Assembly: GCA_963800705.1 (NCBI GenBank) | Contig: CAWDBV010000002.1 | Coordinates: 186,001 to 250,000, forward strand | Origin: CAWDBV01 sp963800705 | GTDB taxonomy: Bacteria > Actinomycetota > Thermoleophilia > Solirubrobacterales > 70-9 | Reading direction: 5' to 3' | DNA length: 64,000 bases | Shown here: one piece after another, positions 50,647 to 59,426 of the stretch | Layout of the letters: the number at the start of each line of letters is the position of its first letter | How positions within the stretch are numbered: position 1 is the first letter of the stretch | Program-made: the position numbers and the translations under genes | The notes under the pieces: model-generated | Seen by the model: the letters and a program-made list of their open reading frames with translations, nothing else | Databases searched by the model: none | Told to the model about the DNA's origin: nothing

Positions 50647-52282
50647 GGTTCTGCCGGTAGCGCCGGATCAGGTTGTTGGTCGAGCTGTCGTGTTCGAGCC
50701 CGGGCTCCTCGGGTGCGGTGAGCTCGGGGACGATCTTCTGCGCCAGCGCCTTGCCGAGCTCGACGCCCCACTGGTCGAAGGAGTTGATCCCCCAGATTGC
50801 CCCCTGCGTGAAGACGCTGTGCTCATAGAGCGCGACCAGCGAGCCGAGCGTGCGGGGGTCGAGGCGCTCGGCGAGGATCGTGCTCGAGGGCCGGTTGCCC
50901 TCGAAGACCCGGTGCGGAACGAGCTCCTCGGCGGTTCCCTCTTCGCGCACCTGCTCGGGCATCTTGCCGAACGCGAGGGCCTCGGTCTGCGCGAAGACGT
51001 TGGCGATCAGCAGGTCGTGGTGGTCGGCGCCGTCGGCGGCTCCAAGCGGGTTGAGCGGCTTTTGGAAACCGATGAAGTCACAGGGGATCAGCTTCGTCCC
51101 CTGGTGAATGAGCTGGTAGAAGGAGTGCTGGCCGTTGGTCCCGGGCTCGCCCCAGTAGACGGCGCCGGTCTCGTAGTCGACCTCGGCCCCGTCGAGGGTG
51201 ACGTGCTTGCCGTTCGACTCCATCGTCAGCTGCTGCAGGTAGGCGGGGAAGCGATGCAGGTACTGGTCGTAGGGCAACACCGCCGAGGTCTGGGCGGCGA
51301 AGAAGTCGCCGTACCAGACCGACAGCAGACCCATGATCGCCGGCAGGTTCTCGGCCAGCGGCGCTTCACGGAAGTGCTCGTCGACGGCGTGAAAGCCCGC
51401 GAGCATCTCGGCGAACCCTTCGGGGCCGGTCGCGAGCATCGTCGACAGCCCGATCGCCGAGTCCATCGAGTAGCGGCCCCCGACCCACTCCCAGAACCCG
51501 AACATGTTGTCGACGTCGATGCCGAACGCCGACACCTCCTCGGCGTTGGTCGAGACCGCGACGAAGTGCTTGGCCACGGCCGTCTCGTCGCCGAGCGCGT
51601 CGAGCACCCAGCGCCGCGCCGTCTGGGCGTTGGTCATCGTCTCCAGGGTCGTGAACGTCTTCGAGGAGACGATGAACAGCGTCTCTTCAGGATCGAGGTC
51701 GCGGGTCTTCTCGGCGAAGTCGGTGCCGTCGACGTTGGAGACGAAGCGGAAGGTGAGACTGCGCTGCGAGTAGAAGCGCAGCGCCTCGTAGGCCATCACC
51801 GGGCCGAGGTCGGAGCCGCCGATGCCGATATTGACCACGTTGCGGATCGCCTTCCCTGTGTGGCCGGTCCATTCGCCCGAGCGCACCCGCTCTGAGAACG
51901 AGGCCATCCGGTCGAGCACCTCGTGGACGTGGGAGACGACGTCCTCGCCGTCCACGACCAGCGAGCGCTCGCGCGGCATCCGCAGCGCGACGTGCAGCAC
52001 CGCCCTGTCCTCGGTCGTGTTGATGTGCTCGCCCTTGAACATCGCCTCGCGGCGCTCGGGCATCCCGGACTCTACGGCGAGCGCGGCGAGCAGTCCGAGC
52101 GTTTCGTCGTTAATCCGGTGCTTTGAGTAGTCGAGGAAGAGGCCGGCAGCCTCGGCGGTCAGCCGCTCACCGCGACCGGGATCGTCCGCGAACAGCTCGC
52201 GAAGATGCTTGCCACCGATCTCGTCGTAGTGGCTTTCGAGCGCCTTCCACGCGGGCCGCTTCGACAGCGGCTCGCCGCTCAC
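50639..52282 (-). CDS. pgi: Glucose-6-phosphate isomerase
   Basis: A 547-residue cytoplasmic isomerase interconverting glucose 6-phosphate and fructose 6-phosphate. NIGIGGSDLGPVMAYEAL, VSNVDGTDF, VSSKTFTTLETMTNA (phosphate-binding), FWEWVGGRYSMDSAIG (signature 1) and SFDQWGVELGK (signature 2) are all present, with the catalytic Glu in the first signature and HxxxLL-like QHSFYQLIHQG. GTG at 52282 overlaps the tal stop (GTGA). It is in an operon tkt-tal-pgi-HAD. Confidence 0.96.
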   Translation of the reverse strand: MSGEPLSKRPAWKALESHYDEIGGKHLRELFADDPGRGERLTAEAAGLFLDYSKHRINDETLGLLAALAVESGMPERREAMFKGEHINTTEDRAVLHVALRMPRERSLVVDGEDVVSHVHEVLDRMASFSERVRSGEWTGHTGKAIRNVVNIGIGGSDLGPVMAYEALRFYSQRSLTFRFVSNVDGTDFAEKTRDLDPEETLFIVSSKTFTTLETMTNAQTARRWVLDALGDETAVAKHFVAVSTNAEEVSAFGIDVDNMFGFWEWVGGRYSMDSAIGLSTMLATGPEGFAEMLAGFHAVDEHFREAPLAENLPAIMGLLSVWYGDFFAAQTSAVLPYDQYLHRFPAYLQQLTMESNGKHVTLDGAEVDYETGAVYWGEPGTNGQHSFYQLIHQGTKLIPCDFIGFQKPLNPLGAADGADHHDLLIANVFAQTEALAFGKMPEQVREEGTAEELVPHRVFEGNRPSSTILAERLDPRTLGSLVALYEHSVFTQGAIWGINSFDQWGVELGKALAQKIVPELTAPEEPGLEHDSSTNNLIRRYRQNRG

Positions 52283-53370
52283 GCCGCGAGGCGCTCCGAC
52301 TCGGAGGTGATCGTCTTCAGCAGCTCGCGCCACGACTTCACGAACGCCTCGGCGCCCTCGCGCTGCAGCCGAGCCGCGAGCTCGTCGAGATCGATCCCGG
52401 CCTTGGTGTGGGCTTCGAGGACCTGCTCGGCGTCGCCGCCGTCGGCGGGCAGCGGCTCGCCGATCTTGCCGTGGTCGGCGAGCGCGAGCAGCGTCTTCTC
52501 GGGCATCGTGTTGATCGTTGAGGTTGCGGCGAGCGCCTCGATGTAGAGCGTGTCGGAGGCATCGGGGTCCTTGGTGCCGGTGCTCGCGAACAGCAGCCGC
52601 TGCGGACGGGCGCCCTGGTCCTGAAGCTTGTGCCAGCGGTCAGAATCGAGCAGCTCGCGGTAAGCGCGGTAGCTCTGCTTGCCGACCGCGATCCCGAGTG
52701 TGTTTTTGAGCTCGGCGGGAACCTCGTCGGCGATCGCGACGTCCCAGCGGCTCAGGAACAGCGAGGCCACCGAGCGCACCTCGGGCTCGAGCCCGGCGTC
52801 GATGCGCCGCTGGATGCCGCGCATGAATGCCTCGGCGGACGCGACATATTGCTCGGTCGAGAACAGCAGCGTGACGTTGATCGGGATCCCGGCGTAGATC
52901 GACTCCTCGATCGCCGGCAGCCCGGCCTCGGTGCCGGGGATCTTGATGAAGACGTTGTCGCGCGCGGCCTGGGCGTGCAGCCGCGCCGCCTCCTCGATCG
53001 TCCCTTCGGTGTCGTCGGCGAGCTCGGGGGACACCTCGAGCGAGACCCAGCCGTCGAGGTTGTCGGTCCGCTCATGGACGCCGCGGAGCAGGTCCGCGGC
53101 CCGCTGCAGGTCGGCGATCGCGAGCCCGAAGAAGATCTCCTCGGTGCTGAGGCCCTCGCCCTGCGCTTCGCCGATCGCGTTGTCGTATGCGTCCGAGTCG
53201 CTGATCGCCTTGTCGAAGATGGTCGGGTTCGAGGTCAGCCCTGTGACCGAGAATTCGGCGATGTAGTTCTCGAGCGTGCCCTCGTCGAGCATCGGGCGGC
53301 TGATCGTGTCGATCCAGATGCTCTGCCCGAGCTCGTGCAGCTGTTCAGTCGGTTTCATCTCGGCCGTCAT
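52279..53370 (-). CDS. tal: Transaldolase
   Basis: A 363-residue transaldolase of the long actinobacterial/cyanobacterial type. SIWIDTISRPMLDEGTL and TGLTSNPTIFDKAI open the barrel, VFIKIPGTEAGLPAIEES contains the Schiff-base Lys, and INVTLLFSTEQY follows. PQRLLFASTGTKDPDASDTLY is the second signature. It transfers a dihydroxyacetone unit between sedoheptulose 7-phosphate and glyceraldehyde 3-phosphate. ATG overlaps the tkt stop (ATGA). Confidence 0.95.
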   Translation of the reverse strand: MTAEMKPTEQLHELGQSIWIDTISRPMLDEGTLENYIAEFSVTGLTSNPTIFDKAISDSDAYDNAIGEAQGEGLSTEEIFFGLAIADLQRAADLLRGVHERTDNLDGWVSLEVSPELADDTEGTIEEAARLHAQAARDNVFIKIPGTEAGLPAIEESIYAGIPINVTLLFSTEQYVASAEAFMRGIQRRIDAGLEPEVRSVASLFLSRWDVAIADEVPAELKNTLGIAVGKQSYRAYRELLDSDRWHKLQDQGARPQRLLFASTGTKDPDASDTLYIEALAATSTINTMPEKTLLALADHGKIGEPLPADGGDAEQVLEAHTKAGIDLDELAARLQREGAEAFVKSWRELLKTITSESERLAA

Positions 53371-55445
53371 TGGTTCAGGACCTCCTTCGCTTTCTCGACG
53401 ATCTTGTCAGGAGTGAAGCCGTATTTGCTCTGCACGTCGGCGAGCGGCGCCGAGGAGCCGAAGGTGTACATGCCGACCATCGCCCCTTCGGTGCCGACCC
53501 AGCGCTCCCAGCCCAGGGTCGCCGCTTCCTCGATCGAGACCCGCGCGGTCACCGACGGCGGCAGGACGCTCTCGCGGTAGGCCTTCTCCTGGCGGGTGAA
53601 GATCTCCCAGCAGGGCAGGCTGACCACGCGCGAGCGGACCCCATCGGCGACGAGCTGCTCGTGGGCGGCGACGGCGAGCGCGACCTCGCTCCCGGTCGCG
53701 ATCAGGATCAGCTCGGGATCTCCGCCCTCCGGATCGGCGAGCACGTAGCCGCCCTTGCGCAGCCCCTCGGCGGACCCGTAACGCGAGCGGTCGAGGATCG
53801 GGACGTCCTGGCGGGTGAGGACGAGCGCCACCGGCTGGTGGTGGCGGTCGATCGCCTCGCGCCAGGCCTCGGCGACCTCGTTCGCGTCGCAGGGACGGAT
53901 CACGTCGAGGCCCGGGATCGCGCGCAGCCCGGCGAGGTGCTCGACCGGCTGGTGGGTGGGGCCGTCCTCGCCGAGCCCGATCGAGTCGTGGGTGAAGACG
54001 TGGATGACTGGCAGCTCCATTAGAGCGCTGAGTCGGATCGCCGGGCGCGCGTAGTCGGAGAAGGTGAGGTAGGTCGACCAGAGCGGGCGCAGCTTCGAGA
54101 TCGAGAGCCCGTTGGCGAGCGCGGCGGATCCGTGCTCGCGGATCCCGAGGTGGAACTGGCGACCGCCGCGCGTATCGGGCTCGAACGCCTCCGCATCCTC
54201 GAGGCCGACCGAGGTCGAGTCGGTGAGATCGGCGGAGCCGGCGACGAGCCAGGGCAGGCTCCGCGCGACCGCGTTCTCGCACTGGTTCGACGCCTTGCGG
54301 GTTGCCATCCCTTTCTCGTCGGCCTCGAAGCTGGGGATCTCGTTCGCCCAGCTGTCGGGCAGCTCGCGCCGCTGCATCGCGCCGATCTCGTGGGCGAGCG
54401 TCTCGTGCTCGCGGTGGTAGCCGTCGAGCAGTGCCTCCCACTCGGTGCGGAGCTCGAGGCCGCGGGCCCCGATCTCCTCCGCGAAGCGCTCGTAGACGCC
54501 CTCGGGGACGAGGAACTGGGCGTCCTCGGGCCAGTCGTAGGCCTTCTTCGTCGCCCGCACCTCGTCCTCCCCGAGCGGCTCGCCGTGTGCCTCGGGGGTG
54601 TCGACCTTGTGCGGCGCCCCGAATCCGATGTGGCTGTCGAGGATGATCATCGTCGGGCGCTCTTTCTCGTTCCGGAACTCGTTCAGCGCCTCTTCGATCT
54701 GCTTCAGGTCGTTGGCGTCGGTCACCCGCGAGACGTTCCAGCCGTAGCCCTCGAAGCGATCGGCGACGTCGTCGCCGTATGTGATCTCGGTCCGGCCGTC
54801 GATCGTGATGTGGTTGTTGTCGTAGATCCAGCAGAGGTTGTCGAGCTGCTGGTGGCCGGCGAGCGAGGCGGCCTCGTTCGAGACGCCCTCCATCAGGCAG
54901 CCGTCCCCGCAGATCGCGTAGACGTCGAAGTCGAAGAGCTCGAAGCCCTCGCGGTTGAATCGGGCCGCCTGCCAGGCGCTCGCGATCGCCATCCCGACCG
55001 AGGTCGCGATCCCCTGGCCGAGCGGCCCTGTGGTCGTCTCGACGCCGGAGGTCCAGCGGTACTCAGGGTGGCCCGGTGCCCGCGAGTCGAGCTGGCGGAA
55101 GCTCTTGATGTCGTCGAGGCTCACCGACGGGTCGCCGACGACCTCGTAGTCGGGGTCGACGGCCTTCACCTTGGCGAGATGGAGGAGCGCGTAGAGCAGC
55201 ATCGAGGCGTGGCCGTTGGAGAGCACGAAGCGGTCGCGGTTCGGCCAGATCGGGTCGGAGGGATCGAAGCGCAGGAAGCGCTGCCAGAGCACGTAGGCGA
55301 GCGGCGCCAGCGCCATCGGAGTCCCGGGGTGGCCCGAGTTCGCCTTCTGAATCGCGTCGATCGACAGCGTCCGGATCGTGTTGATGCAGAGCTCGTCGAT
55401 GTCGGTCGCTGCGCGGGTTGCTGACTTCGTCGCCGAATCGCTCAT
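53367..55445 (-). CDS. tkt: Transketolase
   Basis: A 692-residue thiamine diphosphate enzyme. RFVLSNGHASMLLYALLHL, GPLGQGIATSVGMAIA, ICGDGCLMEGVSNEAASLAGH (ThDP-binding GDG...N) and IYDNNHITIDG fill the N-terminal domain. The Pyr domain has the glutamate-bearing FHLGIREHGSAALANGLS and FTHDSIGLGEDGPTHQPVE. It moves two-carbon units in the non-oxidative pentose phosphate pathway. First gene of its operon; the ATG is 9 bases from a TAGGCT box shared with the divergent rpiA. Confidence 0.96.
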   Translation of the reverse strand: MSDSATKSATRAATDIDELCINTIRTLSIDAIQKANSGHPGTPMALAPLAYVLWQRFLRFDPSDPIWPNRDRFVLSNGHASMLLYALLHLAKVKAVDPDYEVVGDPSVSLDDIKSFRQLDSRAPGHPEYRWTSGVETTTGPLGQGIATSVGMAIASAWQAARFNREGFELFDFDVYAICGDGCLMEGVSNEAASLAGHQQLDNLCWIYDNNHITIDGRTEITYGDDVADRFEGYGWNVSRVTDANDLKQIEEALNEFRNEKERPTMIILDSHIGFGAPHKVDTPEAHGEPLGEDEVRATKKAYDWPEDAQFLVPEGVYERFAEEIGARGLELRTEWEALLDGYHREHETLAHEIGAMQRRELPDSWANEIPSFEADEKGMATRKASNQCENAVARSLPWLVAGSADLTDSTSVGLEDAEAFEPDTRGGRQFHLGIREHGSAALANGLSISKLRPLWSTYLTFSDYARPAIRLSALMELPVIHVFTHDSIGLGEDGPTHQPVEHLAGLRAIPGLDVIRPCDANEVAEAWREAIDRHHQPVALVLTRQDVPILDRSRYGSAEGLRKGGYVLADPEGGDPELILIATGSEVALAVAAHEQLVADGVRSRVVSLPCWEIFTRQEKAYRESVLPPSVTARVSIEEAATLGWERWVGTEGAMVGMYTFGSSAPLADVQSKYGFTPDKIVEKAKEVLNQ

Positions 55446-55453
55446 CTTGGCCT

Positions 55454-55460
55454 TAGCCTA
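55454..55460. promoter_or_regulatory. Overlapping divergent -10 boxes for tkt and rpiA
   Basis: In the 20-base tkt-rpiA gap the sequence TTAGCCTA reads TAGCCT rightward (6 bases before the rpiA GTG) and TAGGCT leftward (9 bases before the tkt ATG). One near-palindrome thus could serve both strands, with very short or no 5' leaders. Confidence 0.5.
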
Positions 55461-55465
55461 CCCGC

Positions 55466-56098
55466 GTGCCGTCTACGGGAACCGAGGACGAGAAGCGCGC
55501 CGCGGCCGAGGCCGCCGCGCAGCACCTCAGCGACGGGATGAAGGTCGGTCTCGGCACCGGCTCGACCGTGGCGCTGCTGCTGCCGGCGATCGCCGAGCGC
55601 GGTCTTTCGGGGCTGCGCTGCGTGGCGACCTCGATCGCGACCGAGGAGCAGGCCGGCGAGCTCGGGATCCCGGTCGAGCCGTTCGAGGAGCTCGACCGTC
55701 TCGACATCGCGATCGACGGCACCGATCAGGTCACCCCCGACCGCTGGCTGATCAAGGGCGGGGGAGGCGCGCACACGCGCGAGAAGATCGTCGCCGCTGC
55801 GGCAGAGCGCTTCGTCGTCATCGCCGACTCCTCGAAGGCGGTCGAGAAGCTCGGCCCGCCGGTGCCGCTCGAGCTGTCGCGGTTCGGGCTCGCGGCGACG
55901 CTGCGGGCGCTGGCCGGCATTGGCGAGGTTTCATTGCGTGATGCTCCGCCGAGTCCCGACGACGGTGTTATCGCGGATCTCGATGGCGACTTCGGCGATC
56001 CGTCTGAGCTCGCCGCGCGGCTCTCGGCGACTCCCGGGGTCGTCGACCACGGGATCTTCCCGGGCGAGATGGTCAGCGAGGTGATCTTGGGGGAATGA
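55466..56098 (+). CDS. rpiA: Ribose-5-phosphate isomerase A
   Basis: A 210-residue isomerase joining ribose 5-phosphate and ribulose 5-phosphate. MKVGLGTGSTVALLLPAI, CVATSIATEEQAGELGIPV, LDIAIDGTDQVTPDRWLIKGGGGAHTREK (catalytic Asp/Glu/Lys region) and VVIADSSKAVEKLG are the RpiA blocks. The C-terminal VVDHGIFPGEMVSEVILG is typical. GTG start. Its last 26 bases overlap the end of the convergent ROK gene. Confidence 0.95.
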   Translation: MPSTGTEDEKRAAAEAAAQHLSDGMKVGLGTGSTVALLLPAIAERGLSGLRCVATSIATEEQAGELGIPVEPFEELDRLDIAIDGTDQVTPDRWLIKGGGGAHTREKIVAAAAERFVVIADSSKAVEKLGPPVPLELSRFGLAATLRALAGIGEVSLRDAPPSPDDGVIADLDGDFGDPSELAARLSATPGVVDHGIFPGEMVSEVILGE

Positions 56099-57041
56099 GC
56101 AGCGCGGCGCCGATCGCGCCGCCGAGGTCGCCGAGCGAGGCGATCTTGAACGCGGGCGGCTTCGAGTCGACGAAAAGGTGCGGCACCATCGCCTTCTCGA
56201 TCTTCGGGCCGTAGGTCTTCCCGAACCGCACGCCCATGCCGCCGCCGAGGATCACCGCTTCGACGTCGAGCAGGTTGACCGCCGAGGCTGTCCCGGCGCC
56301 GAGCGCGTCGACAGCGCGGTCGAAGAGCTCGATCGCGAGCTTGTCGTCGTCCTCGAGCGCCTTCTCCCAGACCCCGCTCGTCATCCGCGGCCGCTCCTCC
56401 TTCTTCATGATCTTGAGCAGCTTCGTTTTTCGGCCGTCCTTGTGCTCCTTGCGGGCCCGGGCCTCCATCGCCTTACGGCCCGCGTAGGCCTCGAGGCAGC
56501 CGCGGCGTCCGCATGGGCACTTGGCGCCGCCGTTCTTGACCACGGTGTGGCCGATCTCGCCGGCCTCGCCGCGTCCGAGCCAGGCCTTGCCGTTGAGGAT
56601 GATCCCGCCGCCGACGCCGGTACCCCAGAAGACGCCGAGCACCGACTTGAAGGGCTTGCCGGCGCCGAGCCGGAACTCGGCCTCGACCGCGACCTGGACG
56701 TCGTTGCCGACCTTGACCGGAGCCTTCAATGCCTTCTCGAGCGCCGGCCCGAGCTTGAAGCTGCCGTCCCAGCCGGGCAGGTTGCCGGCCTGCGAGACGG
56801 TGCCGGTCTTCATGTCGACCGCGCCGGGCGAGCCGACCCCGATCCCCTTCAGGTCGCTGGGCTTGATGCCGGCCGCTTCGGCGGCCTCGGTGAGGCACTC
56901 GGCCATCGCCTTCGCCACGTCTTTTGGAGTGCCGGTGGTCGGGGTCGGGCGGCGGGCCTCTCCCTTGACCGTGTTCTGCCCGTCGGTGACGACGGTTTGG
57001 ATCTTGCTGCCGCCGAGATCGATTCCGCCCCTTGCGATCAC
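56073..57041 (-). CDS. ROK family sugar kinase
   Basis: A 322-residue kinase. GGIDLGGSKIQTVVTD is the ATP loop, GVGSPGAVDMKTGTV follows, VKVGNDVQVAVEAE carries the catalytic Asp and GVFWGTGVGGGIIL the second phosphate loop. GEIGHTVV and CPCGRRGCLEAYAG give the canonical ROK zinc motif. It likely phosphorylates glucose or an amino sugar. A TAGGCT box 7 bases before its GTG suggests a promoter of its own, although cydB ends only 10 bases upstream. A Lys-rich insert (KEHKDGRKTKLLKIMKKEE) is unusual. Confidence 0.85.
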   Translation of the reverse strand: MIARGGIDLGGSKIQTVVTDGQNTVKGEARRPTPTTGTPKDVAKAMAECLTEAAEAAGIKPSDLKGIGVGSPGAVDMKTGTVSQAGNLPGWDGSFKLGPALEKALKAPVKVGNDVQVAVEAEFRLGAGKPFKSVLGVFWGTGVGGGIILNGKAWLGRGEAGEIGHTVVKNGGAKCPCGRRGCLEAYAGRKAMEARARKEHKDGRKTKLLKIMKKEERPRMTSGVWEKALEDDDKLAIELFDRAVDALGAGTASAVNLLDVEAVILGGGMGVRFGKTYGPKIEKAMVPHLFVDSKPPAFKIASLGDLGGAIGAALLIPPRSPR

Positions 57042-57048
57042 GCCCGTG

Positions 57049-57054
57049 AGCCTA
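57049..57054 (-). promoter_or_regulatory. Putative -10 box (TAGGCT) before the ROK kinase
   Basis: TAGGCT on the minus strand ends 7 bases before the GTG at 57041 and overlaps the 3' end of cydB. The short gap implies a leaderless transcript if used. Confidence 0.4.
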
Positions 57055-58068
57055 TCCCCGCAAGCGTTCTTTCTGTTGAAGGGTGTAGAGGAGCACGAAG
57101 GCCGGGACGACGAGCAGCAGCGCCGCGCCGAAGACGACGAAGAGCGCGTTCAGCGTCGAGTCGGGCGCCGCGGCGGCGTCGATGGTCAGAGACTCGGGGA
57201 GCAGGAACGGGTGCTGGGCGACGCCCCAGCCCCATACGACCGCGACGACGGCGCCAACGGCGAGGGGTCGCAGTAGTGCGCCGCTGCGGCTGTCGGCTCC
57301 GCCGCGCACGGTCTGGACGAGCAGCGCGAGCGCCGCCAGTCCGCATAGTCCCGATCCGATCACCAGGGGCAGCCCGGGGCCGGTGAGGCCGTCGTAGACG
57401 AAGCGCGCGTCGGCGTGCAGGGCGACGATCCCGGCCGCGGCGAGCGCGCCGGCGGCGACGGCGGCGGCGAGCGCGCAGCGCGCGAAGTAGCCGGCGTTAT
57501 CGGTCTCGCTGGCCGAGCGCGAGTCATGGACGAGGAAGACCGCCGCGAGGTAGGCGCCGCTGGCGACGAACAAGGCTCCGGTGAGGAGCGGCAGCACGCC
57601 GATCCAGCTCGCGGTCGGATCGCCGTTGCCGGCGGCGGGAACCTCGCCGGCGGCGATCGCTCCGACGACAGTTCCCATGAAGAACGGGGTGAGGATTGAG
57701 GAGAGCGCGAACGTCGTCCTCGCCGCGCGCCTCCCGGGCCCGGTGAGCTGCTTGCCGAAAGCGAACCCCGAGCCGCGCAGCACGATGCCGAGCGCCGCCA
57801 GCGCGAGCGGGATGTAGAGCGTCGTCATCACCGCCGCGAACGCCTCCGGGAACCCGCTCCAGAGCACGACGAGCATGAAGATCAGCCAGACGTGGTTCGC
57901 CTCCCAGACCGGGGCGAGCGAGTGCTCGATCCGCGCCCGTACCCGCTCGGGATTGCGGGCGCTCCCGGAAAGCAGCTCCCAGAGCCCGGCGCCGAAGTCG
58001 GCTCCCGCGAACACCCCGTAGAGGCTCGCGGCGAGGACGAGGATCGCTGCGACGACGTCAGCCTTCAT
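57052..58068 (-). CDS. cydB: Cytochrome bd ubiquinol oxidase subunit II
   Basis: A 338-residue membrane protein with about eight or nine spans. DFGAGLWELLSG, HSLAPVWEANHVWLIFMLVVLWSGFPEAFA and IPLALAALGIVLRGSGFAFGK are the CydB hallmarks (Trp-Glu-Ala-Asn-His-Val-Trp). It is the structural partner of CydA in the high-affinity terminal oxidase that reduces oxygen to water. ATG overlaps the cydA stop (ATGA). No cydCD assembly exporter is in this window. Confidence 0.94.
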   Translation of the reverse strand: MKADVVAAILVLAASLYGVFAGADFGAGLWELLSGSARNPERVRARIEHSLAPVWEANHVWLIFMLVVLWSGFPEAFAAVMTTLYIPLALAALGIVLRGSGFAFGKQLTGPGRRAARTTFALSSILTPFFMGTVVGAIAAGEVPAAGNGDPTASWIGVLPLLTGALFVASGAYLAAVFLVHDSRSASETDNAGYFARCALAAAVAAGALAAAGIVALHADARFVYDGLTGPGLPLVIGSGLCGLAALALLVQTVRGGADSRSGALLRPLAVGAVVAVVWGWGVAQHPFLLPESLTIDAAAAPDSTLNALFVVFGAALLLVVPAFVLLYTLQQKERLRG

Positions 58069-59426
58069 GACGGGGGTTGCTCATAGGGCCCACTCACCTC
58101 CTCGCCCTCGCGCCAGCGCCGCGCCATCGCGCGGATCACGAGCACCGCCGCCACCCCGAGCGCAATGTAGAGCGCGACCGTGAACCCGAAGACCCACCAG
58201 AGCCCCTCGGCGCCGGTGACCGCGTCCTCGGTCCGCATGTAGCCGTAGACGACCCACGGCTGGCGGCCGACCTCGGTGACGATCCAGCCGCACCACATCG
58301 CGACGATCGCGGCCGCGCCCGAGACCGCGACCGCGCGCAGGAACCAGGTCCCGTCGGGGATCTTGCGTCGCCGCCAGAGCAGCCAGGCGAGCCAGAGCGC
58401 CAGGCCCATCAGCGCCGTGCCGATCCCGACCATCGCGTCGAATGAGAGGTGGAGGAGCGTCTTCGCCTTCGGCTCTTCGTCGTCGGGAATCTGGTCGAGG
58501 CCCTTGACGACCGTGTCGGTGCTGAACCCGGCGAGCAGCGAGTCGAGCCCCGGGATCGAGATCGAGCCGACGACCTCGTCGTCGGTGCAGATGCCGCCGA
58601 TGTGCTCGGGCTGGTCGGGCCCGGTCTCGTACACGCATTCGATCGCTGCGAACTTGGCCGGCTGATCCTCGTAGATGGCGCGTGCCGCGACGTCGCCGAC
58701 GAAGAGCTGGATAGGAGTCGCGATCGCCGCGACGCAGAGCGGGATCGCCATCCCGACCCGGTGGTAACGGTCGCGGTTGCCGCGCAGCATGCCGACCGCG
58801 TACACCGAGGCGACCAGGAACCCGGTCACCATGTAAGCGGCGAGCAGCATGTGGAAGAACTCGTACGGGGTCGCGGGGTTGAAGAGGACCTCGAGCGGGT
58901 CGGTCTCGGTCACCTTGCCCCCCGGGCCGAGCTCGAATCCCTGCGGCTGGTTCATCCACGCGTTGGCGGCGATCACCGAGAGCGCGCCGCCGATACCCGA
59001 GATCACGATCGGGATCCCGCTCCAGAAGTGCGCCCAGCCTTCGAGTCTGTCCCAGCCGTAGATGTAGATGGCGATGAAGATCGCCTCGCAGAAGAAGAAG
59101 ATCCCCTCGATCGCGAACGCGATCCCGAACGCGTCCCCGAACCGCTCCATCAGCGCCGGCCACAGCAGGCCCATCTCGAACGAGATCACGGTCCCGGTCA
59201 CAGCCCCGACCGCGAAGGTGACCGCGACGATCTTCGACCAGCGCTGCGCGAGCAGCATCGCGTCCGCGTCGCCGTGCTTTCGGCCGCGGTACTCGGCGAT
59301 CAGCATCACGGCGGGGAAGGCGACGCCGAGGCTGGCGAGGACGATGTGGAAGCCGAGCGTGAACGCCATCTGCTCGCGGGCGGCGAGCAGGTCCGACGCG
59401 GCGACCAGCGGGCTCGGCTCCGGCAT
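58065..59426 (-). CDS. cydA: Cytochrome bd ubiquinol oxidase subunit I
   Basis: A 453-residue membrane protein carrying hemes b558, b595 and d. MAFTLGFHIVLASLG holds the heme b595/d His near the N-terminus. GLLWPALMERFGDAFG and EGIFFFCEAIFIAIYIYGW include the conserved Glu residues. FFHMLLAAYM carries the b558 His. The quinol (Q) loop has KFAAIE, and GRQPWVVYGYMRT is the hallmark near the C-terminal end. The Q-loop is of the short type. ATG at 59426 overlaps the pgl stop (TGATG), so the oxidase is co-translated with a pentose phosphate gene. Confidence 0.95.
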   Translation of the reverse strand: MPEPSPLVAASDLLAAREQMAFTLGFHIVLASLGVAFPAVMLIAEYRGRKHGDADAMLLAQRWSKIVAVTFAVGAVTGTVISFEMGLLWPALMERFGDAFGIAFAIEGIFFFCEAIFIAIYIYGWDRLEGWAHFWSGIPIVISGIGGALSVIAANAWMNQPQGFELGPGGKVTETDPLEVLFNPATPYEFFHMLLAAYMVTGFLVASVYAVGMLRGNRDRYHRVGMAIPLCVAAIATPIQLFVGDVAARAIYEDQPAKFAAIECVYETGPDQPEHIGGICTDDEVVGSISIPGLDSLLAGFSTDTVVKGLDQIPDDEEPKAKTLLHLSFDAMVGIGTALMGLALWLAWLLWRRRKIPDGTWFLRAVAVSGAAAIVAMWCGWIVTEVGRQPWVVYGYMRTEDAVTGAEGLWWVFGFTVALYIALGVAAVLVIRAMARRWREGEEVSGPYEQPPS

